33,741 nucleotides of DNA from Pseudomonadota bacterium (GCA_021805245.1 JAJZFS010000011.1:1-33741), one strand, 5' to 3'; shown: positions 6,651-14,583, counted from the stretch's first letter. Made by a program: numbers and translations. The notes: generated by a model not told the origin, from the sequence alone.

Positions 6651-8537
6651 TTGACAGAGAAAACATCCGCCGCAGCCGTAGAGGAGAGCGCGGCATCGCT
6701 TTGTGCCCGCGCCGAAGAATGCCTGCAGCGGAAGGACTATGCCGCCGCGCGGCAATATCTGGACCGGTCGCTGGCGCGCGAAAAGACCAAGGAGGCCTTC
6801 CGCATGCGCGGTTTTGTCGCCGCCATGGACAGGGATCAGGAGAAGGCGCTGGAGATGATCGACGAGGCGCTGGAGATCGACGAGGAAGACCCCGAGACCG
6901 TCTGCACGCTGGGCGACGTCTATGCCGCCATGGACCGGCCGATGCAGGCGTTCGGTTATTACATGCTGGCGATGCAGATGGCGCCGCAGGAGCTGAAGTA
7001 CAAGCGGAGGTTTCTGCTGATCGCTCCCGCCGCCGCCGTCAGGGAATACAACGGGCCGCTGGCGAACGCCGTGATGGCGTGCATCGATACGCCCGGTCTG
7101 AACTGCGCGCCTCTCAACGGCCCGTGGTATGCGCTGCTGGAGACCGACCCGCGGTTTCACGGCATCGTGACGGGGCGCGCTTTTCACCCCGACAAGTTCG
7201 CCGCGCTCAAGGATTTCGGCATATTTCTTTCGCCTTACTTCCGCGCCGGACTGAAGGGGAAACTCACTGTGCCCTGGCCGGCGTTCGAGCGGCTTCTGAC
7301 GGCGCTGCGCGGCCGGTTGCTGGCGGCGCCGGACGATCCCGCGGCGCTGCCGGCGCTGGACGAGCGGCAGCGCCTGTCGCTGGCTGCGGATGTGGCGACC
7401 TATTGCTTTTCCGTCGAATACATTATCGACGCGCCGGATGCGGAGAAGGAAAAAGCCGCGGCGCTGCGCGCGCGCATCGAGGGGGCGGGCGATATCGCCG
7501 CGCTGAAGAACGAGATCGCTGTTTATGCCTGCTATGCGCCGCTTTATGCGCTGGCCAACGCCGCCGCAATCGAAAAAGTGCTGGGTGACGATTCCGCTCT
7601 CAAAGGACTGGTCGCGCAGCAGATCACCGGCTGGCGGCTGCTGCGGGAAAAGGCCGCGACGATCACGGCGCTCACAAAGATCGAGGACGATGTATCAGGC
7701 AAGGTGCGCGCGCAATATGAGGCGTTTCCCTATCCGGCGTGGGAAGAACTGTTCGACGTGCCGCTGATTTACGAATCCTGCGCGCAAGACCTGCACAAAG
7801 AGGGCGTGCGTGTACTGGTGGCGGGCTGCGGCACGGGACACGAAGCGCTCTGGATCGCGCATACGCTGCCGCAAGCGGAAGTGCTGGCCGTCGATCTCTC
7901 CCGCACCAGCCTCGCCTATGCCGAGATCAAGCGGGAAGACTACGGCACCCGGAACATCACGTTCCAGCAGGCGGATATCCTGCAACTCGGCGGCATCGGC
8001 AGGACTTTCGACTTGATTTCCTGCGGCGGCGTGCTGCACCATATGGCCGATCCGCTGGCGGGCTGGCGGGTGCTGACGGGTCTGCTCGCGCCCGGCGGAC
8101 TGATGCGCATCGGCCTTTACAGCGAGAAGGCCCGGCGCCATATCGTGGAGGCCATCAAGGTCATCGCCCAAAAGGGCTACCCCGCCACGCCGGACGGCAT
8201 ACGCGCCTTCCGCCGCGCCGCGCCGCAACTCCTGCCGGAAGATGCGTATGCGGATATCATGAAGGCGCAGGATTACTATAACATGTCGATGTGCCGCGAC
8301 CTGTTGTTCCACGTGCAGGAACACCGCTTCGACATCCCGCAGATCAAAGCCGCGCTCGATACGCTGGGGCTGGAATTTGTGCGGATGGCGGAGATTGTGG
8401 CCCTGGCCCGGTACCGCACGCTCTATCCGGACGATCGCGAAGGCACGAACATCGACAACTGGGACGCGTTCGAAAAAGAATATCCGGATACGTTCACCGG
8501 CATGTACCAGTTCTGGTGCCGCAAGAAGGAAGGCTAG
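6651..8537 (+). CDS. TPR-repeat protein fused to a SAM-dependent methyltransferase
   Basis: The product has 628 residues from a TTG start. TTG 6651 has GGAAGGAG ending 7 nt upstream; the in-frame ATG at 6606 has no ribosome site. Residues about 15-115 are alpha-helical repeats of TPR type (CLQRKDYAAARQYLDRSL; EKALEMIDEALEIDEEDPET). A helical middle region follows. Near residue 353 comes YEAFPYPAWEE, a motif often seen before this methyltransferase type. The class I methyltransferase domain has the SAM loop VAGCGTGHEALWIA (about 389-402), the acidic AVDLS at the end of strand 2, and GGVLHHMADP. The substrate is unknown. The stop codon overlaps that of the convergent HD gene. It appears to be monocistronic. 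Confidence 0.85.
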   Translation: MTEKTSAAAVEESAASLCARAEECLQRKDYAAARQYLDRSLAREKTKEAFRMRGFVAAMDRDQEKALEMIDEALEIDEEDPETVCTLGDVYAAMDRPMQAFGYYMLAMQMAPQELKYKRRFLLIAPAAAVREYNGPLANAVMACIDTPGLNCAPLNGPWYALLETDPRFHGIVTGRAFHPDKFAALKDFGIFLSPYFRAGLKGKLTVPWPAFERLLTALRGRLLAAPDDPAALPALDERQRLSLAADVATYCFSVEYIIDAPDAEKEKAAALRARIEGAGDIAALKNEIAVYACYAPLYALANAAAIEKVLGDDSALKGLVAQQITGWRLLREKAATITALTKIEDDVSGKVRAQYEAFPYPAWEELFDVPLIYESCAQDLHKEGVRVLVAGCGTGHEALWIAHTLPQAEVLAVDLSRTSLAYAEIKREDYGTRNITFQQADILQLGGIGRTFDLISCGGVLHHMADPLAGWRVLTGLLAPGGLMRIGLYSEKARRHIVEAIKVIAQKGYPATPDGIRAFRRAAPQLLPEDAYADIMKAQDYYNMSMCRDLLFHVQEHRFDIPQIKAALDTLGLEFVRMAEIVALARYRTLYPDDREGTNIDNWDAFEKEYPDTFTGMYQFWCRKKEG

Positions 8538-9127
8538 GCCGCCGCGCTTTCGGCCTGTTCGGCAAGAATGGAAAAGCGGTCGAGCATCTCCTGCTTGGCG
8601 GTGTTGGGCGCCATCTGTTCCAGCGTCCAGCCGCTCACCGGCAGCGGCGGCGGGCCGAAGAGCTTGCGGCTTTCGGCATGCGAGAATCCGGCGATCTGCG
8701 TCGCTTCGAGATAGGCGGAGATTCTGTCGGCGCGCTTGATGAACTTCTTGAGCTGCGGCGAGATGACCGCCGGCAGGCCGAAGCGGATATGGATGGCCTG
8801 CATCAGCTTGTCTTCGAAGGCGCGGTAATCGAGTCCGAGCGCGTTTTTGAAAGGCGAGATCATGTCGCCCGCAACGTATTCCGAAGCGTCGTGCAAAAGC
8901 GCCGCGAGCAGCCATGTCTTGTCGGCCGCGGGCTCCAGCGTGTGGCATATTTTTTCAACCAGCACGGAATGCTGCGCTACGGAAAAGGAATGTTCGCCGG
9001 TCGTCTGTCCGTTCCAGCGCGCGACTCTGGAAAGCCCGTGGGCAATGTCTTCAATTTCAATGTCAACGGCGGCGGGATTGATCAGGTCGAGCCTGCGTCC
9101 GCTCAACATTCTTTGCCAGGCGCGCAT
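8534..9127 (-). CDS. HD-domain phosphohydrolase (YfbR-like)
   Basis: This 197-residue protein has the metal-binding HD signature: H46 (GEHSFSVAQHS), H79-D80 (LLHDASEYVAGD) and a distal aspartate (RADRISAYLEATQ, D134). This pattern, with an N-terminal IEDIAHGLSRVARWNGQT segment, resembles YfbR-type 5'-deoxynucleotidases that hydrolyse nucleoside monophosphates. The precise substrate is not shown by the sequence. GGGAG lies about 10 nt before the ATG. The gene converges on the TPR-methyltransferase, and both stops sit in one CTAG tetranucleotide. It is divergent from ssb, leaving 89 nt between starts. Confidence 0.85.
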   Translation of the reverse strand: MRAWQRMLSGRRLDLINPAAVDIEIEDIAHGLSRVARWNGQTTGEHSFSVAQHSVLVEKICHTLEPAADKTWLLAALLHDASEYVAGDMISPFKNALGLDYRAFEDKLMQAIHIRFGLPAVISPQLKKFIKRADRISAYLEATQIAGFSHAESRKLFGPPPLPVSGWTLEQMAPNTAKQEMLDRFSILAEQAESAAA

Positions 9128-9216
9128 CCTTGGAAATCTCCCTTTTTAGAATCGCAAAAGCATGTTAAACATAAGGCGTTTTCAAACGCATTCGATGATG
9201 AAGGGAAAAAATTAAC

Positions 9217-9687
9217 ATGGCGGGCAGTGTAAATAAAGTGATTCTGGTAGGTAACCTTGGGCAGGATCCGGAGATCCGCTCGTTCCAGAACGGCGGCCGT
9301 GTCGCCAACCTCTCCATCGCCACCTCCGAGAACTGGAAGGACAAGGCGACCGGCGAGCGCAAGGAAAAAACCCAATGGCACCGCGTGGTCATCAAGAGCG
9401 AGCCGCTGATCGGCGTCGCCGAACGCTATCTCAAGAAAGGCTCCAAGGTTTACATCGAAGGCCAGCTCGAAACCCGCAAGTACACGGATAAAGACGGCAT
9501 CGACAAATATACGACCGAGGTCGTGCTGCCGCCGTTCCGCGGTGAACTGACCATGCTCGATGGCCGCAGCGGCTCCGCCGCCAACGATTTCGCCGAAGAA
9601 CCTGCTGCGTCTGCCGGCATGGCCGGCGGGGGCGGCTCGTTCGCGGCGGGCGGGCATAACGACATGGACGACGAGATCCCGTTCTGA
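9217..9687 (+). CDS. ssb: Single-stranded DNA-binding protein
   Basis: This 156-residue SSB has an N-terminal OB fold (about 4-112: [54 protein letters not shown]). A short glycine/alanine-rich linker follows, then the acidic tip DMDDEIPF that docks partner proteins such as exonucleases, RecO and PriA. SSB tetramers protect single-stranded DNA during replication, recombination and repair. The ribosome site AAGGGA is about 11 nt upstream. A membrane-protein gene follows after 15 nt on the same strand. I saw no obvious alphaproteobacterial LexA box (GTTC-N7-GTTC) upstream. Confidence 0.97.
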   Translation: MAGSVNKVILVGNLGQDPEIRSFQNGGRVANLSIATSENWKDKATGERKEKTQWHRVVIKSEPLIGVAERYLKKGSKVYIEGQLETRKYTDKDGIDKYTTEVVLPPFRGELTMLDGRSGSAANDFAEEPAASAGMAGGGGSFAAGGHNDMDDEIPF

Positions 9688-9702
9688 TTTAAGGGGGGCA
9701 GC

Positions 9703-10314
9703 GTGTCGTCCGAAAAAAATCGCCTCTCCCGTTTGTTTTTGTCGTTGTTTTATCTCAATATGGCGGCGTTGATCGTCAGCGCGGCGTGGCTTGTGTCCTT
9801 GTCGCTGGATGACGTTTTGTTTATTCCCTTCATCCTGGCGGTTCTGTCGCCGCTTTTTATTCCGCTTCTCGCCATTCCGGCGGGGATTTTTTCTCACTTT
9901 ATGGTAGCCTACGCCGCCGCCGGACAACGGAAGAAAGAAAGAGTGATGCTTTTTTGCAGCTTCGGCTACCTTGTCGCTCTCATAGCGGTGTGGTGCGCAC
10001 TCATGTTCAACTTCGTCGTGCACAGAATTCCCATTAGCGCGGCGAAGCCCGGCCTGTTGTGGGCGGAGGCGGTGTCCGTATCCCCGCTTTTGTGGTGGGC
10101 CAATAACGATAGAAAGAACGTTCTGACCATGGTGATGGTGCTGGCGGCGCAGGCCGGCATCATCGTGCTGTGCGGCGCTTTGCTGGCAATGCCTGTCCCG
10201 GTGTCATTTTGGCGGGTATTCTTTTTGATCGGCGGCACTGTGACGGCCGTGACGGCGGGGCGAATGTTTTATGAGGAAAAGTTTCTGCGCAAGCCGGATA
10301 ATGTGTCCTCCTAG
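9703..10314 (+). CDS. Polytopic inner-membrane protein, function unknown
   Basis: I do not recognise this 203-residue protein. It begins at GTG 9703, preceded by AAGGGGGG at a good distance. Hydrophobic stretches suggest about six transmembrane helices: roughly residues 10-32, 37-60, 80-105, 115-128 (weak), 140-162 and 168-186. Loops are short, with positive patches (GQRKKER, NNDRKN) that probably face the cytosol. It follows ssb by 15 nt, so it may share the ssb transcript, although no functional link is evident. The CtrA box begins 10 nt after its stop, and a terminator follows at 10398. Confidence 0.7.
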   Translation: MSSEKNRLSRLFLSLFYLNMAALIVSAAWLVSLSLDDVLFIPFILAVLSPLFIPLLAIPAGIFSHFMVAYAAAGQRKKERVMLFCSFGYLVALIAVWCALMFNFVVHRIPISAAKPGLLWAEAVSVSPLLWWANNDRKNVLTMVMVLAAQAGIIVLCGALLAMPVPVSFWRVFFLIGGTVTAVTAGRMFYEEKFLRKPDNVSS

Positions 10315-10323
10315 GACAGGGCG

Positions 10324-10338
10324 TTAACCGGACATTAA
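10324..10338. promoter_or_regulatory. CtrA-type binding box
   Basis: The sequence TTAA-CCGGACA-TTAA (with a following C) matches the full CtrA consensus TTAA-N7-TTAA(C) at every fixed position. I found no other match in the AT-rich intergenic stretches. It lies just after the membrane-protein stop and about 60 nt before a terminator, rather than directly in front of a gene. Binding is inferred from the motif only. Confidence 0.5.
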
Positions 10339-10397
10339 CTATTGGATGCTACCTTTAAATCAGGTTTCATCTGTGCCTCCTCGTGATAATCTTCCTT

Positions 10398-10423
10398 AAG
10401 CGCCCTTCGGGGCGTTTTTTTTT
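10398..10423 (+). terminator. Intrinsic terminator
   Basis: CGCCC-TTCG-GGGCG forms a stable UUCG tetraloop hairpin (10401-10414) followed by nine T. It would end the ssb and membrane-protein transcript, or a short RNA started at the CtrA box. Confidence 0.92.
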
Positions 10424-10502
10424 GGATCCGCCGCGCTTTTGCGCCTTTCTTAGCACCTAATGCTCTCTTTGGGGAAGATGCCTTTAGGTGTAGAGTGGCG
10501 GT

Positions 10503-11204
10503 ATGTCCGGTCGGGAATCAGCACAGAAAACGGTTATCGCCCTGCATGGCGCGGGAATGAATGCGAATGCGTGGAATTTGCTGGCGAAAGAACTGCCCTG
10601 CACGGCTTTATCCCTGCCGGGACACGGCATGACCACAGGGCCGCTGTTGCCGTCGGTCAAGGGCATGGCGGATTGGGTGCGCGCGCAGCTTGAGGACTAT
10701 CCGCCGCAATCCGTCGTTCTTCTCGGTCATTCGATGGGAGCGCTGGTGGCGCTGGAGGCGGCGCGGTCTGCTGCCGTCTGCGCGCTGGTGCTGATGGGCG
10801 CGGCGGCCGCCATGCCGGTCCATCCCGACCTTTTGAAGCAGGCGGCCGAGGCGCCGCCCGCGGCCGCCGACCTGATTCTCAAATGGGGCGTGTCGCGCAA
10901 TAGCCCCGAAACGGTTGAAATGCTGAAGAAACAGATGCAGCCGGAAACGCTGGCGAACGACCTTTTGGCCTGCAACGACTATGTTGCGGGAGAGGCGGCG
11001 TCGAAAGCTTGTTGTAAGCCGGCTTTGGTTATATCGGGATCGGACGACAAAATGGCAAAAGCTGCGGCGGCGCAAGCGCTGGCGGAGATGATGCCCAAGG
11101 GACGCTTTTGTTCCATCGACGGCTACGGACATATGCTGATGGTCGAGGATCCCGTTAAAACGGCACGCGAAATCAAAGGCTTCGTCGCGGGGCTGGAGGA
11201 TTAA
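10503..11204 (+). CDS. Alpha/beta-fold hydrolase
   Basis: This 233-residue protein has the alpha/beta-hydrolase layout. The oxyanion region is LHGAGMNANAW, the nucleophile elbow is GHSMG with S77, the acid is D181 or D182 (ISGSDDKM), and the catalytic histidine is H210 (GYGHMLMVEDP). It is a small cytosolic enzyme with no signal peptide. The sequence does not separate esterase, lipase, peptidase or BioH-like activities. The leader contains a 7-bp inverted repeat, CACCTAA (10454-10460) with TTAGGTG (10484-10490), that could fold just before the start. The ribosome site is weak. It lies between two terminators, together with the YdcH-like gene. Confidence 0.85.
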   Translation: MSGRESAQKTVIALHGAGMNANAWNLLAKELPCTALSLPGHGMTTGPLLPSVKGMADWVRAQLEDYPPQSVVLLGHSMGALVALEAARSAAVCALVLMGAAAAMPVHPDLLKQAAEAPPAAADLILKWGVSRNSPETVEMLKKQMQPETLANDLLACNDYVAGEAASKACCKPALVISGSDDKMAKAAAAQALAEMMPKGRFCSIDGYGHMLMVEDPVKTAREIKGFVAGLED

Positions 11205-11283
11205 ACTTTTGCTAAATCTTTCTTTAACTTTGCACTGGTAGAATAGTCAGAATAAGAAACACTGGAACATGGGAGACAAAAAT

Positions 11284-11475
11284 ATGCAGGCTTCTCATCT
11301 TAAATCCTTGAAAGACAAGCACGATCAACTGGAACGCAAAATTCACGCCGAGCGGACGCGCCCGTCCCACAGCGACGTCACGATCGAACGTCTGAAAAAA
11401 GAGAAGCTCAAGGTCAAGGAACTTATTGCGCGTATGGAGAATGCGCCGCCCGATGAAGCGCGGTCGGGCACCTAG
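11284..11475 (+). CDS. YdcH-like small protein (DUF465)
   Basis: The 63-residue product matches the YdcH/DUF465 pattern: MQASHLKSLKDKHDQLERKI, then ERTRPSHSDVTIERLKKEKLKVKELI. It is predicted to be one or two long charged helices, probably a helical hairpin. The function of the family is unknown. I chose ATG 11284 because GGGAGA lies 7 nt upstream; an in-frame ATG at 11269 has no ribosome site. A possible extended -10 (TGG-TAGAAT) ends at 11244, so it may have its own promoter. A strong terminator follows at 11518. Confidence 0.8.
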   Translation: MQASHLKSLKDKHDQLERKIHAERTRPSHSDVTIERLKKEKLKVKELIARMENAPPDEARSGT

Positions 11476-11517
11476 ATTGTGATTTTATTGCTCCGCTGAT
11501 GTGCGGGCAGTCGGATG

Positions 11518-11554
11518 AGTCAGGCGGCAATATCTGTTGCCGCCTGACTTTTTT
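11518..11554 (+). terminator. Intrinsic terminator after the YdcH-like gene
   Basis: A perfect 13-bp stem (11518-11530 with 11537-11549) with a 6-nt loop runs into a T-run. It lies between the YdcH-like gene and xth and would insulate them. Confidence 0.93.
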
Positions 11555-11592
11555 CTTATCCCTTTGAATGTCATTCAGGCAAGATAGGACTG

Positions 11593-12399
11593 ATGAAAAC
11601 CGCCACGATAAAAATTGCCACCTGGAACGTCAATTCGATCAATGCGCGCTTGCCGAACGTGCTCGCATGGCTGGAGGAGGCTGCGCCCGACGTTCTTTTG
11701 CTGCAGGAGCTGAAGACGACGGAAGATAAATTCCCGCGCATGGAGTTTTCCGCGGTGGGATATAACGCCGCAGTGTCCGGCCAAAAGGCGTGGAACGGCG
11801 TGGCCATTCTCGCGCGTGATAAAATCACCGATGTCAAAACGGGCTTGCCGGGCGACAAGAGCGACGAACAGGCGCGCTATATCGAGGCGACGGTTGCGGG
11901 CGTGCGCGTCGTGTCGATTTACCTGCCGAACGGCAACCCTGTCGACAGCGAAAAATATCCCTACAAACTCGCGTGGATGGACCGTTTGCGCGCCCATGCC
12001 GCGAACCTGCTTGCCGCCGAAAAACCCTTCGTCCTCGGCGGCGATTACAACATTATCCCCGAGGCGCGTGACTGTTACGATGCGAAAGGGTGGGAGGATG
12101 ATGCACTGTTCCGTCTTGAAAGCCGCCGCAAGTTCCGCGCCCTTTTGAACCTCGGCCTCACCGACGCCTTGCGCGTTGGCAACGACAAGGCGGCGCAATA
12201 TACGTTCTGGGACTATCAGGCGGGCGCCTGGCCGCAGAACCACGGCCTGCGCATCGACCATTTTCTGCTTTCGCCGCAAGCGGCGGACTTGCTGGAGGAT
12301 TGCACGATAGATTCGGCGCCGCGGGCCGAGGACAAAGCCTCCGACCATACGCCGGTGGTTCTGACGCTGCGTCCGCCGTCAGCGCTGCATAATATTTAA
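11593..12399 (+). CDS. xth: Exodeoxyribonuclease III (AP endonuclease)
   Basis: This 268-residue ExoIII-family enzyme cuts DNA at abasic sites and degrades 3' ends in base-excision repair. Active-site residues are in place: N12 (TWNVNSIN), E39 (LLQELK), Y110 (SIYLPNG), D151 and N153 (GGDYNIIP), and D251-H252 (ASDHTPVV). The length matches the family. The ATG at 11593 is preceded by AGGAC close to the start. The gene sits between the terminator at 11518-11554 and the ankyrin promoter at about 12463, so it is probably transcribed alone. No obvious terminator follows it. Confidence 0.95.
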   Translation: MKTATIKIATWNVNSINARLPNVLAWLEEAAPDVLLLQELKTTEDKFPRMEFSAVGYNAAVSGQKAWNGVAILARDKITDVKTGLPGDKSDEQARYIEATVAGVRVVSIYLPNGNPVDSEKYPYKLAWMDRLRAHAANLLAAEKPFVLGGDYNIIPEARDCYDAKGWEDDALFRLESRRKFRALLNLGLTDALRVGNDKAAQYTFWDYQAGAWPQNHGLRIDHFLLSPQAADLLEDCTIDSAPRAEDKASDHTPVVLTLRPPSALHNI

Positions 12400-12462
12400 C
12401 TTACTGATTTCAATTAATTTTTATAAAAAAGAAGGCGGCTTTGGGCTGTCCGCGCCCCGGTA

Positions 12463-12490
12463 TTGACATATATTTCCCAGGGGGTAACAT
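12463..12490 (+). promoter_or_regulatory. Strong sigma70-type promoter for the ankyrin gene pair
   Basis: A consensus TTGACA (12463-12468) is followed by 16 nt and TAACAT (12485-12490). The predicted leader is about 43 nt to the ATG at 12540. Confidence 0.65.
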
Positions 12491-12539
12491 ATTAACCTCT
12501 CTTTTTGACAACGGCTGCGGATAACAACGGAGTTTCTTG

Positions 12540-12998
12540 ATGCAAGGCACACCTGCGCAAGCCAGGAGCAATACGCCGTCCGATACCCTGAACGCCGCGC
12601 TCTGGGAGGAAGATGTCGATACGGCGCGCCGCCTTGCGCGCCGCCTGCCTGTCGAAGATTTGAACAAACCCGACAATTTCGACTGCCTGCCGATGACGCT
12701 GGCGGTGCTGCGCGGTCATCTTGATATTGTGAGCATTCTTCTGGAGCGGGGCGTCAGTCCGGAAACGCGCGAGGCCAGCGGCAAAACGCCGATGGACTGG
12801 GCCGTCGCCCAGCAGAACGAGTATGCGCTGGAGATGATGAAAACTTCCCTTGAAGACCGCCGCCGCCGCGCCGCGGAGGAGTTTCGCGCTGCCGCCGAAG
12901 CCGAAAAAGAATCGGTTCTCCATTCCGCCGCCGAAAACGTGCAGGACAGCTTGCGCGGCAAGGCTGTAAAGCGCCCGAAGGTCAGGTTCAAGCCGTGA
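12540..12998 (+). CDS. Ankyrin-repeat protein, first of a tandem pair
   Basis: The 152-residue product has about two ankyrin repeats in residues 15-100. The clear one is NFDCLPMTLAVLRGHLDIVSILLERGVSPETREASGKTPMDWAVAQ. An arginine/glutamate-rich helix (SLEDRRRRAAEEFRAAAEAEKES) follows. The protein ends in KRPKVRFKP. No signal peptide or membrane segment is seen, so it is probably a cytosolic protein-binding scaffold with unknown partners. The ATG at 12540 has GGAG 7 nt upstream. Its stop overlaps the GTG of the next ankyrin gene by 4 nt (GTGA), indicating translational coupling. Confidence 0.8.
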   Translation: MQGTPAQARSNTPSDTLNAALWEEDVDTARRLARRLPVEDLNKPDNFDCLPMTLAVLRGHLDIVSILLERGVSPETREASGKTPMDWAVAQQNEYALEMMKTSLEDRRRRAAEEFRAAAEAEKESVLHSAAENVQDSLRGKAVKRPKVRFKP

Positions 12999-13489
12999 GG
13001 GAAAATCAAAAGTCACTGTCGGAAAAACTCACCGCGGCGGTTGCCAGCGGCGACGTTGCGGCCATGTGCGACCTGATTGCCGCGGGCGCGGACGTCAACT
13101 GCCGCGACGCGCAAGGCTTCACGCCGCTGATGCTCGCGGCCTACAGCTGGGAAATCAGGGGCGATTTCAGGGAAGGCGTGCGCCTGTTGCTCGATGCCGG
13201 CGCCGGCGCCGACGCCGCCAATGTCAGCGGCCACACGGCGCTGATGCTCGCCTCCATCTACGGCCTGAAGGACATGGCGAAAATGCTGGTCGATAGCGGC
13301 GCCGATATGGACAAGAGGTCGTGTTCGGGTCTGTCCGCAGAAGACATGGCGCGGCAGAACGGGCATGCCGATATTGTGACCCTGCTGCAAAAGACGCGCG
13401 CAGAGCGCAGGTCTGCCTCGGCCGAGCGCGTCGCGGAATATCTCAAGGAACGCGCGCGGCATTACAAAAGGCCCGACTTCAAACCCTGA
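12995..13489 (+). CDS. Ankyrin-repeat protein, second of a tandem pair
   Basis: This 164-residue protein starts at GTG 12995 inside the end of the upstream ankyrin gene. It has about three ankyrin repeats: LTAAVASGDVAAMCDLIAAGADVN; GFTPLMLAA...LLLDAGAGAD; GHTALMLASIYGLKDMAKMLVDSGADMD, with a further partial repeat GLSAEDMARQNGHADIVTLLQ. A basic helix follows, and the C-terminus is HYKRPDFKP, like the KRPKVRFKP end of its neighbour. It is probably a cytosolic interaction module of unknown partner and is co-expressed with the first. Its stop is 13 nt from the end of the convergent obg gene. Confidence 0.85.
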   Translation: MRENQKSLSEKLTAAVASGDVAAMCDLIAAGADVNCRDAQGFTPLMLAAYSWEIRGDFREGVRLLLDAGAGADAANVSGHTALMLASIYGLKDMAKMLVDSGADMDKRSCSGLSAEDMARQNGHADIVTLLQKTRAERRSASAERVAEYLKERARHYKRPDFKP

Positions 13490-13502
13490 CATTTCAGCAG
13501 GT

Positions 13503-14543
13503 TCAAGCTTCGTCGAAGACGATGTCTTGCGCCGCGTGCGCGGCATCCTCTGCGCGCGTTTTGTCGATATGCTGCCAGAGCGCGTCCAGCACCGTCTCCA
13601 CGCCTTCGCCGCTGACGCTCGACATCACGAAAACTTTTTTGCGGATTTTTTGGGCGAGCGTTTTGCGCTGGTCTTCGGCGAGCTCCGGCCCGAGGGCGTC
13701 GGCTTTGGTGAGCGCGATCACCTCCGGCTTTTTGGCGAGGCCGCCGCCGTATTTTTTCAATTCATTGCGGATGGTTTTGTAAGCGCCGACGATATCGTCC
13801 TGCGTGGCATCAACCAGATGCAATAGTACGGATGTGCGCTCGACGTGGCCGAGGAAGCGTGTGCCGAGACCGGCGCCGGTATGCGCGCCTTCGATCAGTC
13901 CCGGAATGTCGGCTATGACGAATTCATGGTTGTGCACGCGCAGCACCCCGAGGTTGGGCGCGAGCGTGGTGAAGGGATAGTCCGCCACTTTCGGTTTTGC
14001 GCGCGTGACGACGGAGAGAAACGTCGATTTGCCGGCGTTGGGCAGGCCGACGATGCCGGCGTCGGCGATCAGTTTGAGGCGCAGCCATACGGCGCGCTCT
14101 TCGCCCGGCCAGCCGGGCAAAAACTTGCGCGGCGCGCGGTTGGTGGAGGATTTGTAATGCGCGTTGCCGAAGCCGCCGTCGCCGCCCTTGAGAAAAACGA
14201 TGCGCTGGCCGGGGCTGGTCATGTCGGCAAGGACGGTTTCCTTGTCTTCGTCGAGGATTACGGTGCCGACCGGCACCTTGACGACAAGATCTTCGCCGTC
14301 GCGCCCCGTGCGGTTGCTGCCTTCGCCGTGATGCCCCGTTTCGGCGCGGAAGTGCTGCGTGTAGCGGAAATCGATCAGCGTATTCAGGTTCGGCACGCAT
14401 TCGAAGATGATATGCCCGCCGCGCCCGCCGTTGCCGCCGTCGGGGCCGCCCATGTCGATGTACTTCTCGCGCCGGAAGGCGACGCAACCCGCGCCGCCCG
14501 TGCCGCTTTCAAGATATATCTTCGCTTCGTCGAGGAATTTCAT
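13503..14543 (-). CDS. obg: GTPase Obg/CgtA
   Basis: The 346-residue product is an Obg GTPase, an essential factor for 50S subunit assembly and stress signalling. The N-terminal glycine-rich Obg domain (about 1-157) has [22 protein letters not shown] and [16 protein letters not shown]. The G domain follows with P-loop GLPNAGKST (166-174), the [10 protein letters not shown] switch and the TKAD specificity loop. It lacks a long C-terminal OCT domain, as is common. The ATG at 14543 gives the canonical [14 protein letters not shown]; a TTG lies 12 nt upstream. No good Shine-Dalgarno is present, and an intrinsic terminator ends only 10 nt before the start. It lies downstream of rplU and rpmA. Confidence 0.95.
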   Translation of the reverse strand: MKFLDEAKIYLESGTGGAGCVAFRREKYIDMGGPDGGNGGRGGHIIFECVPNLNTLIDFRYTQHFRAETGHHGEGSNRTGRDGEDLVVKVPVGTVILDEDKETVLADMTSPGQRIVFLKGGDGGFGNAHYKSSTNRAPRKFLPGWPGEERAVWLRLKLIADAGIVGLPNAGKSTFLSVVTRAKPKVADYPFTTLAPNLGVLRVHNHEFVIADIPGLIEGAHTGAGLGTRFLGHVERTSVLLHLVDATQDDIVGAYKTIRNELKKYGGGLAKKPEVIALTKADALGPELAEDQRKTLAQKIRKKVFVMSSVSGEGVETVLDALWQHIDKTRAEDAAHAAQDIVFDEA

Positions 14544-14553
14544 GTCTTTGCCC

Positions 14554-14583
14554 AAAAAAAAGCCGGGGATAAATGTCCCCGGC
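14554..14583 (-). terminator. Intrinsic terminator between rpmA and obg
   Basis: On the minus strand an 8-bp perfect stem (14576-14583 with 14562-14569) and a 6-nt loop run directly into eight T (14554-14561). It would end rplU-rpmA transcripts. The obg ATG starts 10 nt after the T-run, so the structure also covers the obg initiation region. Confidence 0.85.

Noticed and set aside
7695-8948. Long frame antisense to the TPR-methyltransferase and running into the HD gene
   Set aside because: It overlaps a well-supported gene on the opposite strand, has no recognisable domain and has shadow-type composition.
6536-14553. Shared GGGCAAAG just upstream of both eipB and obg starts
   Set aside because: Both genes lack a clear Shine-Dalgarno site and share this 8-mer, but two instances are not enough to claim an alternative initiation signal.
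14544-14555. Upstream TTG start for obg
   Set aside because: It would add four residues not seen in Obg proteins, and it sits at the very end of the terminator T-run.
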